The notes: generated from the sequence alone by a model not told the origin. Positions 46,235-55,048 are shown, numbered from the stretch's first letter. The stretch: 64,000 nucleotides of DNA from Peptoniphilus phoceensis (GCF_001517665.2 NZ_LN999807.1:147788-211787); one strand, 5' to 3'. Program-made: numbers and translations.

Positions 46235-47190
46235 TTAAAATCCTCCATCCTTTATTAGATAAGAGTAATAACTTCTAATAGTTTTTTCAAAATCTGCCTC
46301 TGTTAGAGTAGAATAATCTGTTTTCATGTAGGCTTCGGCTAGCCATTCGTCTTTATGCGTTACAGGGGCTGTCGCACTTAATCCATCTATAACTTTTTTA
46401 TTTCTATATAAATCTAACCACTTTTCTTCAATATCTTTCCATAATGAATGGTCTTCTTTACTAAATTGTTCTACTCTTCCAAGATATTTTCTTTTAATAA
46501 AACCGTCATCTTTATAATAGCCAAAAAAAGTGTCCTTAATACTTCCGTCAGATGCTTTGTGTGGTCTTCCTAATGTGAAAACCATACAATAAGATGCTCC
46601 TGGATAAAACACTTCATTTGGAAAAGTAAATACAGCTTCAAGAGTATTTTCTTCAAGCATTTTTTCTTTTGCGGCTGTAAGTAAAGAGTTTGAACCTATA
46701 GCTCCTGCAACAGGAAGTAGGATAGCCAGCTTTATTTCTTTTTTAGATTCTCCATTTTCTATTCTAATATCATTAATGTTCTTCAAGCAATCTGAAATAA
46801 ATTCTGCAAAAACAAATTCCTTCGTCGGCTCTTCCTTACCATCTTTTTGAGATTTAGTCCACTACTTTTGGTATTTTTTTGGTATAGATCTAGGTTTTGC
46901 GTTATATGGAGGGTTCATAAGAATAATATCGGGGTTAGCTTCTACAAAAAAATCTTCCATATCAAAAAGAGAGCCTAATTTAATATTAGAATTTCCATCC
47001 CCATGTATAAGCATATTTGTTGTAGATAAGCCAAAAGCAACTTCCTCTATCTCTACACCATATATATTATTTTTTTGATATTTTCTCTTTTGATTCTCTT
47101 TTCTGAATCAGTGATTTTAGCTTTATCACAGTCAGCTAGTTCTTTAACCATAGCTTGTACTAAGAAAGAACCCGAACCCTCTCATGTCAA
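46235..47190 (-). pseudogene. Broken N6-adenine DNA methylase (type I/IIG-like)
   Basis: The catalytic motif DIILMNPPYNAKPRS (motif IV, NPPY) and the downstream ILLPVAGAIGSN and FYPGASYCMVFTLGR blocks are clear. The frame is broken by a TAG at 46864-46862, two residues after KKYQ, and by a frameshift near 47080. The N-terminal SAM-binding part is cut off near 47190, where GFGSFLVQAMVKELAD can still be read. The C-terminal 183 codons remain open. The gene cannot make a functional enzyme. Confidence 0.82.
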
Positions 47191-47220
47191 GCTTATGACA
47201 AAATTCTGATGCTATGTAAA

Positions 47221-47248
47221 TAAAAAAGAGTAGTCTTAACTACTCTCA
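47221..47248 (-). terminator. Terminator of the kinase gene
   Basis: GAGTAG and CTACTC arms with a 6-nt loop, followed by TTTTTT on the minus strand, lie 28 bp after the kinase stop. Confidence 0.8.
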
Positions 47249-47275
47249 GAATGTTTTTAGAAAATCTTATTTGTT

Positions 47276-48784
47276 TTAATGTTCTATTAAAATTTCTTCT
47301 AACATAGGCTCTATGCCTCTTTTTATTAAAGATTCTACTAACCTCTGTGCATAAAATCTATTAATATAAAATGCAATATGATTCAATAACTCAGCCGCTT
47401 TTTCTCTTACTTCAAATGCAGATAAATTGTTTTCAAGAATGTAATTAGCAATATCTGCAAAATTATCTGCATCTTCAAATTTATTGCATTGAGAATCCAT
47501 ATCTAATTCAATAAACTTAATTACCTCTAAAATAGACTCTGGATACTCATTAAAATAATAATATAATGAATATTTAAAGTTACATGTGTTAATTATATTG
47601 TTGCACAAATCCTTTGATGATAGAGAAGATATATACATTAATATTCTGTCATCATATTTCTTAGATTCTATTAAACTTAGAATTTCTTCTTTGTTCTCAT
47701 TATCATCTATGAATTTTTTTATTTTGATAAAATTTTCATACATATTAATTGCATCTTTATAGTGAGAATTAATATCTAGACTTGTAGCTTTTTCAACTAA
47801 TAATTTATACTTATGATTTTTATCATTAGGGCTTTTTGTTAGAATAAAATTAATTAATCTTCCCAAGGAATATACATCACTATATTTTCCTGTGCTTCCA
47901 AGCATCATTAATTGCTCTGGTGGGCAGTATTGTACCTGTCCCAATTGTGCTGTGCTTTTTGTTTGATGTGAAAAAACTAAATCAAAATTTTTTCCTAAAC
48001 CAAAATCTGCTATTTTAATATCATTTCCTTTCAAAAATATATTATTAGAAGATATATCTCTATGGATAATATTTTTGTTATGCACTTTTGCCATTATATA
48101 AAGAATTTTTATTATAATAGATTCTTTAACTTCAACAGATAAAGGATTAGAAATCAAAAAATCATATAAAGTTGAATCACACTTTTCCATAACATAAAAA
48201 TATTCAGATTCATTAAAATCATATACTTTAATAATCCCTTCTATGTCAGATAAACTCTTAGTAATTTCAAATTCTCTTTTGAATCTATGCTTGCTATTTT
48301 CTTCAAGAAGATTTTCTCTTTTTAATTTTTTTATAACTAGACCAGTAGATTTTTGAAGGTATACATTAGCAAATCCACCTTCACCAATTAATTCAAGATC
48401 TTCGTCAAGTTTTGTTAACTCAAATGAATCTCCTATTTGTATTAATTGATATTTAAAAGGTCTTAATCGCCTATTCCAATTTTCCTTTAATTTTTCGATA
48501 AATGGGACTATTTCAACAGGCGTTTTTTGTTTTTCCTGAATATTAAACTCTATAGACATAATATAAGAAAAGAATTTGTTTATTTTCCCATTATTGTATA
48601 AATCTTTGATTCTTTCACTAGCGTAAACCCATCTAGTTGGAAATCCACTATAGTATTGATCATTGTATCCAAAATTAGAATTAAAAAACCTTACCAATGT
48701 AGAACCAGTTTTATATTCATATAGACTATCTTCAAAATCTCCACAAAACTCTTTTGAAATTATCTCAAAAAATGAACCATTCAT
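47276..48784 (-). CDS. Ser/Thr protein kinase with an unrecognised N-terminal domain
   Basis: The ATG at 48784 follows AGAGGTG and yields 502 residues. Residues about 133-400 form a Hanks-type kinase: glycine loop GEGGFANVY (134-142), catalytic loop HRDISSNN (241-248), DFG (260-262) and an APE-like CPPEQ. There is no membrane helix and no PASTA repeats, unlike the housekeeping PrkC. The first 115 residues, with the motif GFPTRW (47-52), and the C-terminal 100 residues are outside the kinase fold and I do not recognise them. Soluble kinases in accessory regions beside restriction genes often act in phage defence, but here this is inference from position only. Confidence 0.82.
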   Translation of the reverse strand: MNGSFFEIISKEFCGDFEDSLYEYKTGSTLVRFFNSNFGYNDQYYSGFPTRWVYASERIKDLYNNGKINKFFSYIMSIEFNIQEKQKTPVEIVPFIEKLKENWNRRLRPFKYQLIQIGDSFELTKLDEDLELIGEGGFANVYLQKSTGLVIKKLKRENLLEENSKHRFKREFEITKSLSDIEGIIKVYDFNESEYFYVMEKCDSTLYDFLISNPLSVEVKESIIIKILYIMAKVHNKNIIHRDISSNNIFLKGNDIKIADFGLGKNFDLVFSHQTKSTAQLGQVQYCPPEQLMMLGSTGKYSDVYSLGRLINFILTKSPNDKNHKYKLLVEKATSLDINSHYKDAINMYENFIKIKKFIDDNENKEEILSLIESKKYDDRILMYISSLSSKDLCNNIINTCNFKYSLYYYFNEYPESILEVIKFIELDMDSQCNKFEDADNFADIANYILENNLSAFEVREKAAELLNHIAFYINRFYAQRLVESLIKRGIEPMLEEILIEH

Positions 48785-48855
48785 TACAGCACCTCTGCTG
48801 TAATTATACATCATCTCTTAGTTATAATAAAATTGCTATAATAATTATATTAATT

Positions 48856-48880
48856 TAAAAGAGAGTGATTGCTCACTCCC
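48856..48880 (-). terminator. Terminator of the recombinase operon
   Basis: GAGTGA and TCACTC arms with a 4-nt loop and a short T-run on the minus strand, 5 bp downstream of the last recombinase gene. Confidence 0.7.
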
Positions 48881-48884
48881 TTTG

Positions 48885-50378
48885 CTACTTCCATATTATG
48901 TTCAACACTTCGTTTCCTTCGCAGAATACTGAGTCTATATATTTTTCCATCAATTCTCTGGTAAGTTTAGTGTTGTCTATTACTTCTTTTTCTTCTTTTG
49001 CTTTTAGTATTTTTTCTTTTATTGCTCGTATTTCTTCATCTATCAAATTTTTAGAGTCAATGAATTTTTGTCTATTCATCTTGCCTAATTTATACTTCTC
49101 AAAATTCTGCATTTTCTTAGCTTCAAGATCTTCGATAGATTTTTCCATAGGTTTAACTTTTACTTTTTCATCCTTGATTGGATCTTCTAAACCATATTTT
49201 TCTTTTATTGCTTCAAATACTTGCTCTTCAAGGCTTCCTGCTCTTGAGTTCTTATGTTTTACATTATTACATTTACATATCCTACATGTAAAATATGTGT
49301 GGACTCTTATAGTTCCATCTTGTCGTTTTCTTTTAGATTGAACACATCCTAAAATGTGATTGCAAGTTGGACATTTCGCAAAACCTTGTAGTGGAGATTT
49401 TTTTCTCCATTCATAATCGGTATTTTTACCTTTCATAAATAGATTCTTCTCTTTTATCTTTTGAACTTTTTCAAAGTCTTTTCTAGAAATAATAGCTTCA
49501 TGGTTATTCTCAACTCTTCCCCATTCTTCTTTTGGTTTGAATTTAAAAGAAGATGGATTTAATACTGACTTATCTTGCATATTGAAAGTGTAAGTTCCAG
49601 TGTAATTTTCATTTGCTAATACATCTATTACATTACCATTAGTCCAAGTTGGTCTAGGCTTTTTAGCAGTTCTGATTATTGAATATTCAAAATCAAGATT
49701 TGTTAATTCACTCTTTCTTTTTGATGGTGTTGGTATTTTTTCTTCATTTAATATCTTAGCTATATTTCTTGAAGATATACCTTCAAGTGCAAGTTTGAAA
49801 ATCTTCTTTACTATCCAAGCAGTTTCTTCGTCAACTATGATTTTGTGCCTATCATTAGGATTTTTCATATATCCTAAAGGTGGACTCCAGGCTAAAAACT
49901 TTCCTTGTTTTTTAAGTGTAGCCATAGATGACTTTACCTTTTCAGAAATATCTTTTGTGTAGAAATCATATAATAGTCCCTTGAATTGAATATCTAAATC
50001 TGTTCCATTTCCTTTTTCTTTGTTGCTATCATAGCCATCATTTATGGCGATAAATCTTACTCCTAGGAATGGAAATATATTTTCAAGATAATCTCCAAGT
50101 GTTATATAATCTCTCATAAATCTGGACAAGTCTTTTACAATTATCGTCTGAATATTATTTTTCTTTACATCTTCGAGCATTCTTTGAAAGGCTGGTCTAT
50201 TTTCATTTGTTCCAGAATATCCATCATCAACATATTCTTCTCTTGTGAAGTTTTTAAATTCTTCATTCTTGTCGAGATAATCGTTTAGATATGCTCTTTG
50301 GTTTATGATACTTTCACTCTCATCAGTCTTTATCATATCTTCAACGGATAATCTAATATAAAGAGCAATCTTACTCAT
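48885..50378 (-). CDS. Large serine recombinase, third in the tandem
   Basis: A 497-residue recombinase. The resolvase-type catalytic domain begins ALYIRLS with the nucleophile Ser11 and has the SIINQRAYL and DDGYSGTNENRPAFQRML motifs and VKDLSRFMRDYITLGDYLE. A recombinase domain, a zinc ribbon (CPTCNHILGC...CRICKC) and a C-terminal coiled coil follow. Full length. It overlaps the end of the preceding broken recombinase by 8 bp and ends the operon. It should integrate or excise the surrounding element. Confidence 0.94.
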   Translation of the reverse strand: MSKIALYIRLSVEDMIKTDESESIINQRAYLNDYLDKNEEFKNFTREEYVDDGYSGTNENRPAFQRMLEDVKKNNIQTIIVKDLSRFMRDYITLGDYLENIFPFLGVRFIAINDGYDSNKEKGNGTDLDIQFKGLLYDFYTKDISEKVKSSMATLKKQGKFLAWSPPLGYMKNPNDRHKIIVDEETAWIVKKIFKLALEGISSRNIAKILNEEKIPTPSKRKSELTNLDFEYSIIRTAKKPRPTWTNGNVIDVLANENYTGTYTFNMQDKSVLNPSSFKFKPKEEWGRVENNHEAIISRKDFEKVQKIKEKNLFMKGKNTDYEWRKKSPLQGFAKCPTCNHILGCVQSKRKRQDGTIRVHTYFTCRICKCNNVKHKNSRAGSLEEQVFEAIKEKYGLEDPIKDEKVKVKPMEKSIEDLEAKKMQNFEKYKLGKMNRQKFIDSKNLIDEEIRAIKEKILKAKEEKEVIDNTKLTRELMEKYIDSVFCEGNEVLNIIWK

Positions 50379-52037
50379 CGTCTGTTCCTCCTACTAAATT
50401 ATATATATTGAATTTAAAGACTATTTCAAATTCGTGTTTGTCATAAACTATTATTTTTTCAATTAAGCTATGGATTAAATCACCAGGTAGCTTTTCCAAA
50501 TTCTTTGAAGCATATAAATCATTTATCCATTTTGTTGATTTTAATCTTTCTTTTTTAAGCTTTGAGATATTAACTTCAATTGCTGAAATCTCGTTATCAA
50601 ATGTAGACATATGACTTTGAGCAATCTCTCTTTTTAATAGATACTCATCTCTATCAATCTTACCTAGACTATATTCTTCATAGGCTTTTTAAATGATATT
50701 TTCTTCATTTATATTTTTTCTTTTAAGATTTTCAATGTCTTTCTTAAAAGTATCTATCGCCTTATTAAATCTAGCTTTAATTCGGTTAACAAATTTTGTC
50801 TTGCTAGTTGTCTTCATAATAAACTCAGAAATCTTATCACTAATAGCCTGATCCAAATCTCTTTCCATAATGAATACTGATTTTTCGGGTTTTATACTTC
50901 CACTAAATCTCTCATTCTGAAATGAATAGTAAAGTCTATCTTTATTTTTACCATAGATACGAGTTCTTCTATTAAGTTCTTTGCCAGTATTATTATTGAT
51001 TACAAGACCTTTAAATCTGTTCTCATAGTCCCTATTTTCAAAATTATGCATTGGCGAACTGAAAACATGATTTTTCTTTCTTGTCTTTCTCGTAAGATTC
51101 TTTCGTGAACTTCCTTAGAAATGATTGCTTCATGTGCATTCTCACAAATTATATACTGACTTTCGTCTACAAAATGTTGCTTAATTACTTTTGCAAGATT
51201 TTGTTGCTTAACTCCTTGTACTAAAGTCCCCGTATAAGCTTGGTTTGTAAGCATTTTTGAAATTGTCCCTTTATTCCATTCAGGATCATCATCTTGTCTA
51301 TAAACTCTCCCAGTTTTATAGTAAATCATTCCAGGAGCATAGCCTTTTTCATTAAAATGCTTTGCGACTTCATATTGGCTTTTGCCTTGAAGAGTTAAAT
51401 CAAACATCTCTTCTACTATAAATCTAACATTTTCATCAATTACAAGCTTTTGACCTTCTTTAGATTTTTTAATCTTGTACCCGTAAGGTGGAACAGAACC
51501 AATAAAGTATCCGTTTCTTGCCCTATTGTGTTTTGAGGTTTTTATCTTAACTGAAATATCCTTAGCATACATATCGTTGATAATATTTTTAAGAGTAACC
51601 TCAAAAGATTTCTTTGAATCTGTTTCTTTGACTGTGTCTAATTTATCATTAACTGAAATAAATCTAACACCTAAAAATGGAAAAACTTTATCAATCAATC
51701 TTCCCATTTCAAGATATTCTCTTCCAAGTCTTGATAAATCTCTGATAATAATACAATTGATTCTTCTATCTCTAATATCTTGCATCATATTCTGAAATGA
51801 TGGTCTTTCAAAGTTTGTCCCACTATATTCATAGTCGGTGTAAACTTCTAAAACATCTATATTTTCTTTTAATGCATATTCTTTACAAGATAGGATTTGA
51901 GTTTCTATTGAGTATGATTTTTCTCTCCACTCTTCTGTTCTTTCGTTAGATAGTCTTGTATAAATTCCGGCTTTAAAGACTTTTCTTTCTGTCTTTTCAT
52001 TTTTCTTTTCAATATATCTTTTGGAAGTTCTTGCCAT
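50371..52037 (-). pseudogene. Large serine recombinase, second in the tandem, broken
   Basis: The N-terminal 340 residues are intact (catalytic GIYTRLS with Ser30, SIETQILSC, VYTDYEYSGTNFERPSF and the recombinase domain). A missing A in an A-run near 51073 then shifts the frame. The continuation HNFENRDYENRFKGLV and onward is open until TAA at 50691-50689, after which the same frame resumes KAYEEYSLGKIDRDEYLL to the end at 50371. Reconstructed, it is a full recombinase of about 550 residues with the zinc-ribbon region replaced by a long coiled coil. Both lesions would need to be real and not sequencing error. Confidence 0.88.
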
Positions 52038-53707
52038 TATAAAACACCTCCAGCTAATTGCATTGGAGTCTTATTTTCAAGAGCATTTCCAAATACCTTA
52101 TTTATTGAAATTAAATTCTTCTTTACTTCGGACTTGCTTTCACTTTCTTCTTTTATAAGGGTCTTCAGTAAGTTAACTGTTTCCAAATTATTAAAGACAA
52201 AATTAATCTCATTATTTTCTCCGATTTCAATTCTATCTATAAAAGATACAATTGTTAGTCTATTTAGACTGCTTAAATCAGTGGGAACAATTTCGGAAAC
52301 CAAACTGTCCTTGTTTTTCATCTTTTCTTGCAAATTGGCAAGTATATTTTTCTTTGTAGCAATTTGTTTCTCTATTTTCCTGATTTTAATAAGATAATTT
52401 TTTCTGAACCTTTCAAATTCTTCAGAAGTTATAAGTTCATCTTCTAAGTCCATATATAAAGTTTGTCTAAGTCTTTCATACTTTCTCTTTTCTGAGTTTA
52501 AGCTTTCAAAGTCAATATTAAATGTAACTTTTGATACATCTAACTTATTAACTTGACTTAGTAATTCATTGTATTTTTTTAAATAATCTTTAAGTGCAAA
52601 AAGAGTCATATCCAGTAGATAGTCTTCTTTTATACTATGTCTTGTGCAATCTCCTTTGTTATTATAGTGAGAACAAATATAAAAAATATTATATCCATTC
52701 TTGGACTTAACCTTTCTTCTAACCATTGAAGATCCACAATCTTTGCAATAAAGCATTCCTGATAAAATATGTGGTATATCTGCTGATTGTTTTACATCTC
52801 GAAGCATCATCTTATTAGCCAAAGCATAAATGCTTTTTGAAATAATAGGCTTATGAGAGTCGTTTATTACAATCCAATCTTCTTCATTTACTTCTACTTC
52901 TCTCTTAGACTTGTAATTTAGTTTTCTAGTTTTCCCTTGTTCAAGCACTCCTATATAGACCTTGTTTGTAATAATCCTATTGACCATTTTTGCATCCCAT
53001 TTAGAGTCTTTAACAATAAAACCAGTAGTATGATTATCGCCAGAATTTTCTTTATGCTTAGATGGTGTTACACAACCTATGCTATTTAAAAAATCTGCAA
53101 TAGCCTTAGACGAATAACCGTCTATCTTCATATTGAATATTCTTTCAATTATGTGTGAAACTTCTGTATCAACGACTAACTTATGTTTGTTTTTGCTATC
53201 CTTCTTATAACCAAAAGGAGCAAATGCACCAATAAATTCACCATTTTTTCTTTTAATTTCCTTTGAAGATTTAACTTTCATAGAAATATCTCTACAATAA
53301 GAATCATTAATAAAGTTTCTTATTGGAAGAATTAAATGTGTATCGCTTACATCTGCATTTTCACTGTCATAGTTATCGTTTACGGATATAAACCTTATAC
53401 CTTTTTCTGGAAATATCTTTTGTAGATATTTTCCTGATTCGATATAATCCCTCCCAAAACGGGATAAGTCCTTCACAATAATTGTTTTGAACTTCTTTTC
53501 TTCAAGATCTTGAATCATCTTCTTAAATTTTGGTCTGTCAAAATTAGATCCTGAAAAACCATCGTCTACATATTCAGCAACAACTTTAAAATCATTGCCC
53601 CTTGCATATGATTTGATAATCTGTCTTTGATTTGAAATAGAATTACTTTCTGTGCTATCTCCATCCTCTCTCGATAAACGAAGATACATACAAGCAAATT
53701 TCTCCAT
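52037..53707 (-). CDS. Large serine recombinase, first in the tandem
   Basis: Complete at 556 residues, with catalytic Ser12 in MYLRLS, SNQRQIIKSYA, DDGFSGSNFDRPKFKKM and VKDLSRFGRDYIESGKYL. A zinc ribbon (LYCKDCGSS...CSHYNNKGDC) and a coiled-coil C-terminal half follow. The ATG at 53707 lies behind AAGGAGG, which is half of a hairpin. Its stop overlaps the start of the next recombinase (TAATG), so the three genes are translationally coupled. Large tandem serine recombinases move integrative elements in Firmicutes. Confidence 0.95.
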   Translation of the reverse strand: MEKFACMYLRLSREDGDSTESNSISNQRQIIKSYARGNDFKVVAEYVDDGFSGSNFDRPKFKKMIQDLEEKKFKTIIVKDLSRFGRDYIESGKYLQKIFPEKGIRFISVNDNYDSENADVSDTHLILPIRNFINDSYCRDISMKVKSSKEIKRKNGEFIGAFAPFGYKKDSKNKHKLVVDTEVSHIIERIFNMKIDGYSSKAIADFLNSIGCVTPSKHKENSGDNHTTGFIVKDSKWDAKMVNRIITNKVYIGVLEQGKTRKLNYKSKREVEVNEEDWIVINDSHKPIISKSIYALANKMMLRDVKQSADIPHILSGMLYCKDCGSSMVRRKVKSKNGYNIFYICSHYNNKGDCTRHSIKEDYLLDMTLFALKDYLKKYNELLSQVNKLDVSKVTFNIDFESLNSEKRKYERLRQTLYMDLEDELITSEEFERFRKNYLIKIRKIEKQIATKKNILANLQEKMKNKDSLVSEIVPTDLSSLNRLTIVSFIDRIEIGENNEINFVFNNLETVNLLKTLIKEESESKSEVKKNLISINKVFGNALENKTPMQLAGGVL

Positions 53708-53715
53708 CACAAAAC

Positions 53716-53753
53716 CTCCTTAATTTGTATTTGGGCAAATAGTCATTAAGGAG
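53716..53753 (-). promoter_or_regulatory. Hairpin that covers the ribosome binding site of the first recombinase
   Basis: CTCCTTAAT (minus 53753-53745 side) is complementary to ATTAAGGAG (53724-53716), giving 9 perfect pairs with a 20-nt loop. The second arm contains the Shine-Dalgarno sequence of the recombinase gene at 53707. Folded mRNA would block translation. Confidence 0.6.
53720..53746 (-). CDS. Possible 8-residue leader peptide of the recombinase operon
   Basis: An ATG in the first arm of the hairpin opens the frame MTICPNTN and stops at a TAA that overlaps the recombinase Shine-Dalgarno (TAAGGAGG). Translation of this peptide would open the hairpin. No strong ribosome binding site of its own is visible, so this is tentative. 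Confidence 0.35.
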   Translation of the reverse strand: MTICPNTN

Positions 53754-53769
53754 TTCTTCTACCACTTAT

Positions 53770-53798
53770 ATTTTACCGCACCCAAGTTTTTAAGTCAG
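53770..53798 (-). promoter_or_regulatory. Candidate promoter of the recombinase operon
   Basis: Minus-strand CTGACT (53798-53793) and TAAAAT (53775-53770) are separated by 17 bp. Transcription would begin near 53763, just ahead of the leader hairpin. Confidence 0.5.
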
Positions 53799-53807
53799 CA
53801 CCCCAGC

Positions 53808-54029
53808 TTATAGTCTTATACAAGCTCTACATAAATAAAGTTCTACAATATCTAGTAAGTCGAGGGACTCTTTATCACTTTGAGTGTAAGTAATTTTTTT
53901 AGAATAATCTTCTTTTGATATTTGCTCTTTAGGTTTACATTTCTTCTTTTCTTTTGTATTCATAGGTTTTACCTCACAATATAAAATTAAAGTTTTTTGA
54001 CATTGACAAGTGCTTTGGATTAGCAACAT
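53808..54029 (-). CDS. Small cysteine-rich protein of the mobilizable element
   Basis: A 73-residue protein behind a near-perfect GGAGGTGA site seven bases before the ATG. The N-terminal part contains STCQCQK and a cysteine at about residue 18, the middle is Lys-rich, and the C-terminus reads QSDKESLDLLDIVELYLCRACIRL with a CxxC pair. Five cysteines in two groups suggest metal binding. An internal ATG at 53963 with GAGGT upstream may be a second start. I do not recognise a family. It lies between the sigma-like regulator and the recombinases on the same strand. Confidence 0.6.
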   Translation of the reverse strand: MLLIQSTCQCQKTLILYCEVKPMNTKEKKKCKPKEQISKEDYSKKITYTQSDKESLDLLDIVELYLCRACIRL

Positions 54030-54440
54030 AGGAATCTCACCTCCGCCTCTGTTCAGGATGAGCCGGCTTCAACCTTAGAAGTATCATTATCCTCATTTTC
54101 TTCATAGCGAATAGGGTATCCCTCCCTATATTCAAACTCTTACTTATCGCTCCCTTTCTTCTTCCCTTGCTTTTAGCTTAGCAGTACTTGTTTTGCCGAA
54201 TTATTCAGCAGAAAGATCTTGGCGGATAGGTTATTACGCTCCAAAAATGATTAACGTCTTGTCTTGGTCTATTCAGTTGTTAAGGTTCAAAATTTATCGA
54301 GAGTTATTAATCTTTTTAAAATTTGACCATCAGAAAATACTTATCTTGATGAAACAAAATTGTTTAAAATTACCCTCTTATAATTAAGAGTGAAAAGAAG
54401 TCTTTCTTGGTAACCAATTTTCAAAAATAAATTTGGTTAA
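54030..54440 (-). other. Long non-coding stretch, possibly a structured leader RNA
   Basis: No credible gene lies on either strand. The plus-strand frame at 54193-54387 lacks a ribosome binding site. Read on the minus strand, the region follows the sigma-like gene's terminator and contains TGAACCTTAACAACTGAATAG, which resembles sequence before rRNA genes. It also has a short imperfect palindrome CTGCTGAATAATTCGGCA and a GGGAGGGATACCC hairpin, and leads into the Cys-rich gene. Confidence 0.35.
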
Positions 54441-54488
54441 ATAAAAAGGTCCAATTCCCACTGTATAGGTAACAGTGAAAATTAGACC
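54441..54488 (-). terminator. Strong terminator of the sigma-like gene
   Basis: On the minus strand GGTCTAATT-CACTGT pairs with ACAGTG-AATTGGACC around a 7-nt loop, with a TTTTTATTT tail. It lies 18 bp after the stop. Confidence 0.85.
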
Positions 54489-54505
54489 CTCTTGGCAACT
54501 GTCAT

Positions 54506-54916
54506 CTAAAAGTTTTCCAACATTTCCTTTAGTTTTTCTAAGACTTTATTACGCCTTTTAATAACGGCTGGATGAGAAATATTCAGTTTTGCAGCTACTT
54601 CTCTAATTGTTTCTTCTTTATAAAAAAGACTTTCTATCAAATCTCTTTCAACAGGGTTGAGTTTAGAAATAGCTCTTCTTACTTCTTCAATCATTTCCTT
54701 TGTTTCGATAATTTTTTCAACATCAAATTCCAGATCTTCTAAATTTTCTTCAAAATTACCATCATGATTATAGGAACAAAAAAAGAAACAGTTATTTAAC
54801 CTGTCTCTTCTAATTTGATATTTCTCTTTATTCAATTCACTATGATAGGCAAGATATACTTCCTTGCTAACAACTATTTTCTTTCCTTCTACAAATAAAT
54901 AATATTCTTTGTCCAT
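54506..54916 (-). CDS. Sigma-region-4-like regulator of the mobile element
   Basis: From the ATG at 54916, behind AAGGAGG, the 136-residue protein has an N-terminal EYYLFVEGKKIVVSKEVYLAYH block common to conjugative-element regulators, and a C-terminal sigma-70 region 4 HTH (ISKLNPVERDLIESLFYKEETIREVAAKLNISHPAVIKRRNKVLEKLKEML). No region 2 is present, so it is not a complete sigma factor. It probably controls excision or transfer genes. Its ribosome binding site is hidden in a hairpin and its start overlaps the stop of a leader frame (54916-54996). Confidence 0.82.
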   Translation of the reverse strand: MDKEYYLFVEGKKIVVSKEVYLAYHSELNKEKYQIRRDRLNNCFFFCSYNHDGNFEENLEDLEFDVEKIIETKEMIEEVRRAISKLNPVERDLIESLFYKEETIREVAAKLNISHPAVIKRRNKVLEKLKEMLENF

Positions 54917-54996
54917 TAATTTTTCCTCCTTGTTGACATGAATTTCTTTAGTTTGAAAATAAAATTCACACAAGGAGGGCTTCTAATTCTATGCAT
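54916..54996 (-). CDS. 26-residue leader peptide coupled to the sigma-like gene
   Basis: ATG 54996 lies five bases behind AGGAG. The frame begins MHRIRSPPCVNF, is Lys/Phe-rich, ends STRRKN, and its TAA overlaps the ATG of the sigma-like gene (TAATG). Translation runs straight through the hairpin that hides the downstream Shine-Dalgarno. Ribosomes reading the leader should therefore expose that site. Confidence 0.6.
   Translation of the reverse strand: MHRIRSPPCVNFIFKLKKFMSTRRKN
54925..54978 (-). promoter_or_regulatory. Hairpin that covers the ribosome binding site of the sigma-like gene
   Basis: CCTCCTTGT pairs with ACAAGGAGG, and TGAATTT pairs with AAATTCA, separated by a small internal bulge: 16 pairs in all, with a 16-nt loop. 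The AAGGAGG in one arm is the Shine-Dalgarno sequence of the gene at 54916. Confidence 0.7.
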
Positions 54997-55009
54997 ATAT
55001 TCTCCTGGG

Positions 55010-55048
55010 CATAAAAAAAGACCGAAAGAAAATAAATTCTTTCAGCCA
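55010..55048 (-). terminator. Terminator after the ArpU-like gene
   Basis: CTGAAAG and CTTTCGG arms with a 10-nt loop, followed by TTTTTTT on the minus strand. Confidence 0.7.

Noticed and set aside
54193-54387. A 64-codon plus-strand frame in the mobile element
   Set aside because: It has no ribosome binding site, lies opposite the orientation of the operon, and the sequence does not look like a folded protein. The region is more likely non-coding.
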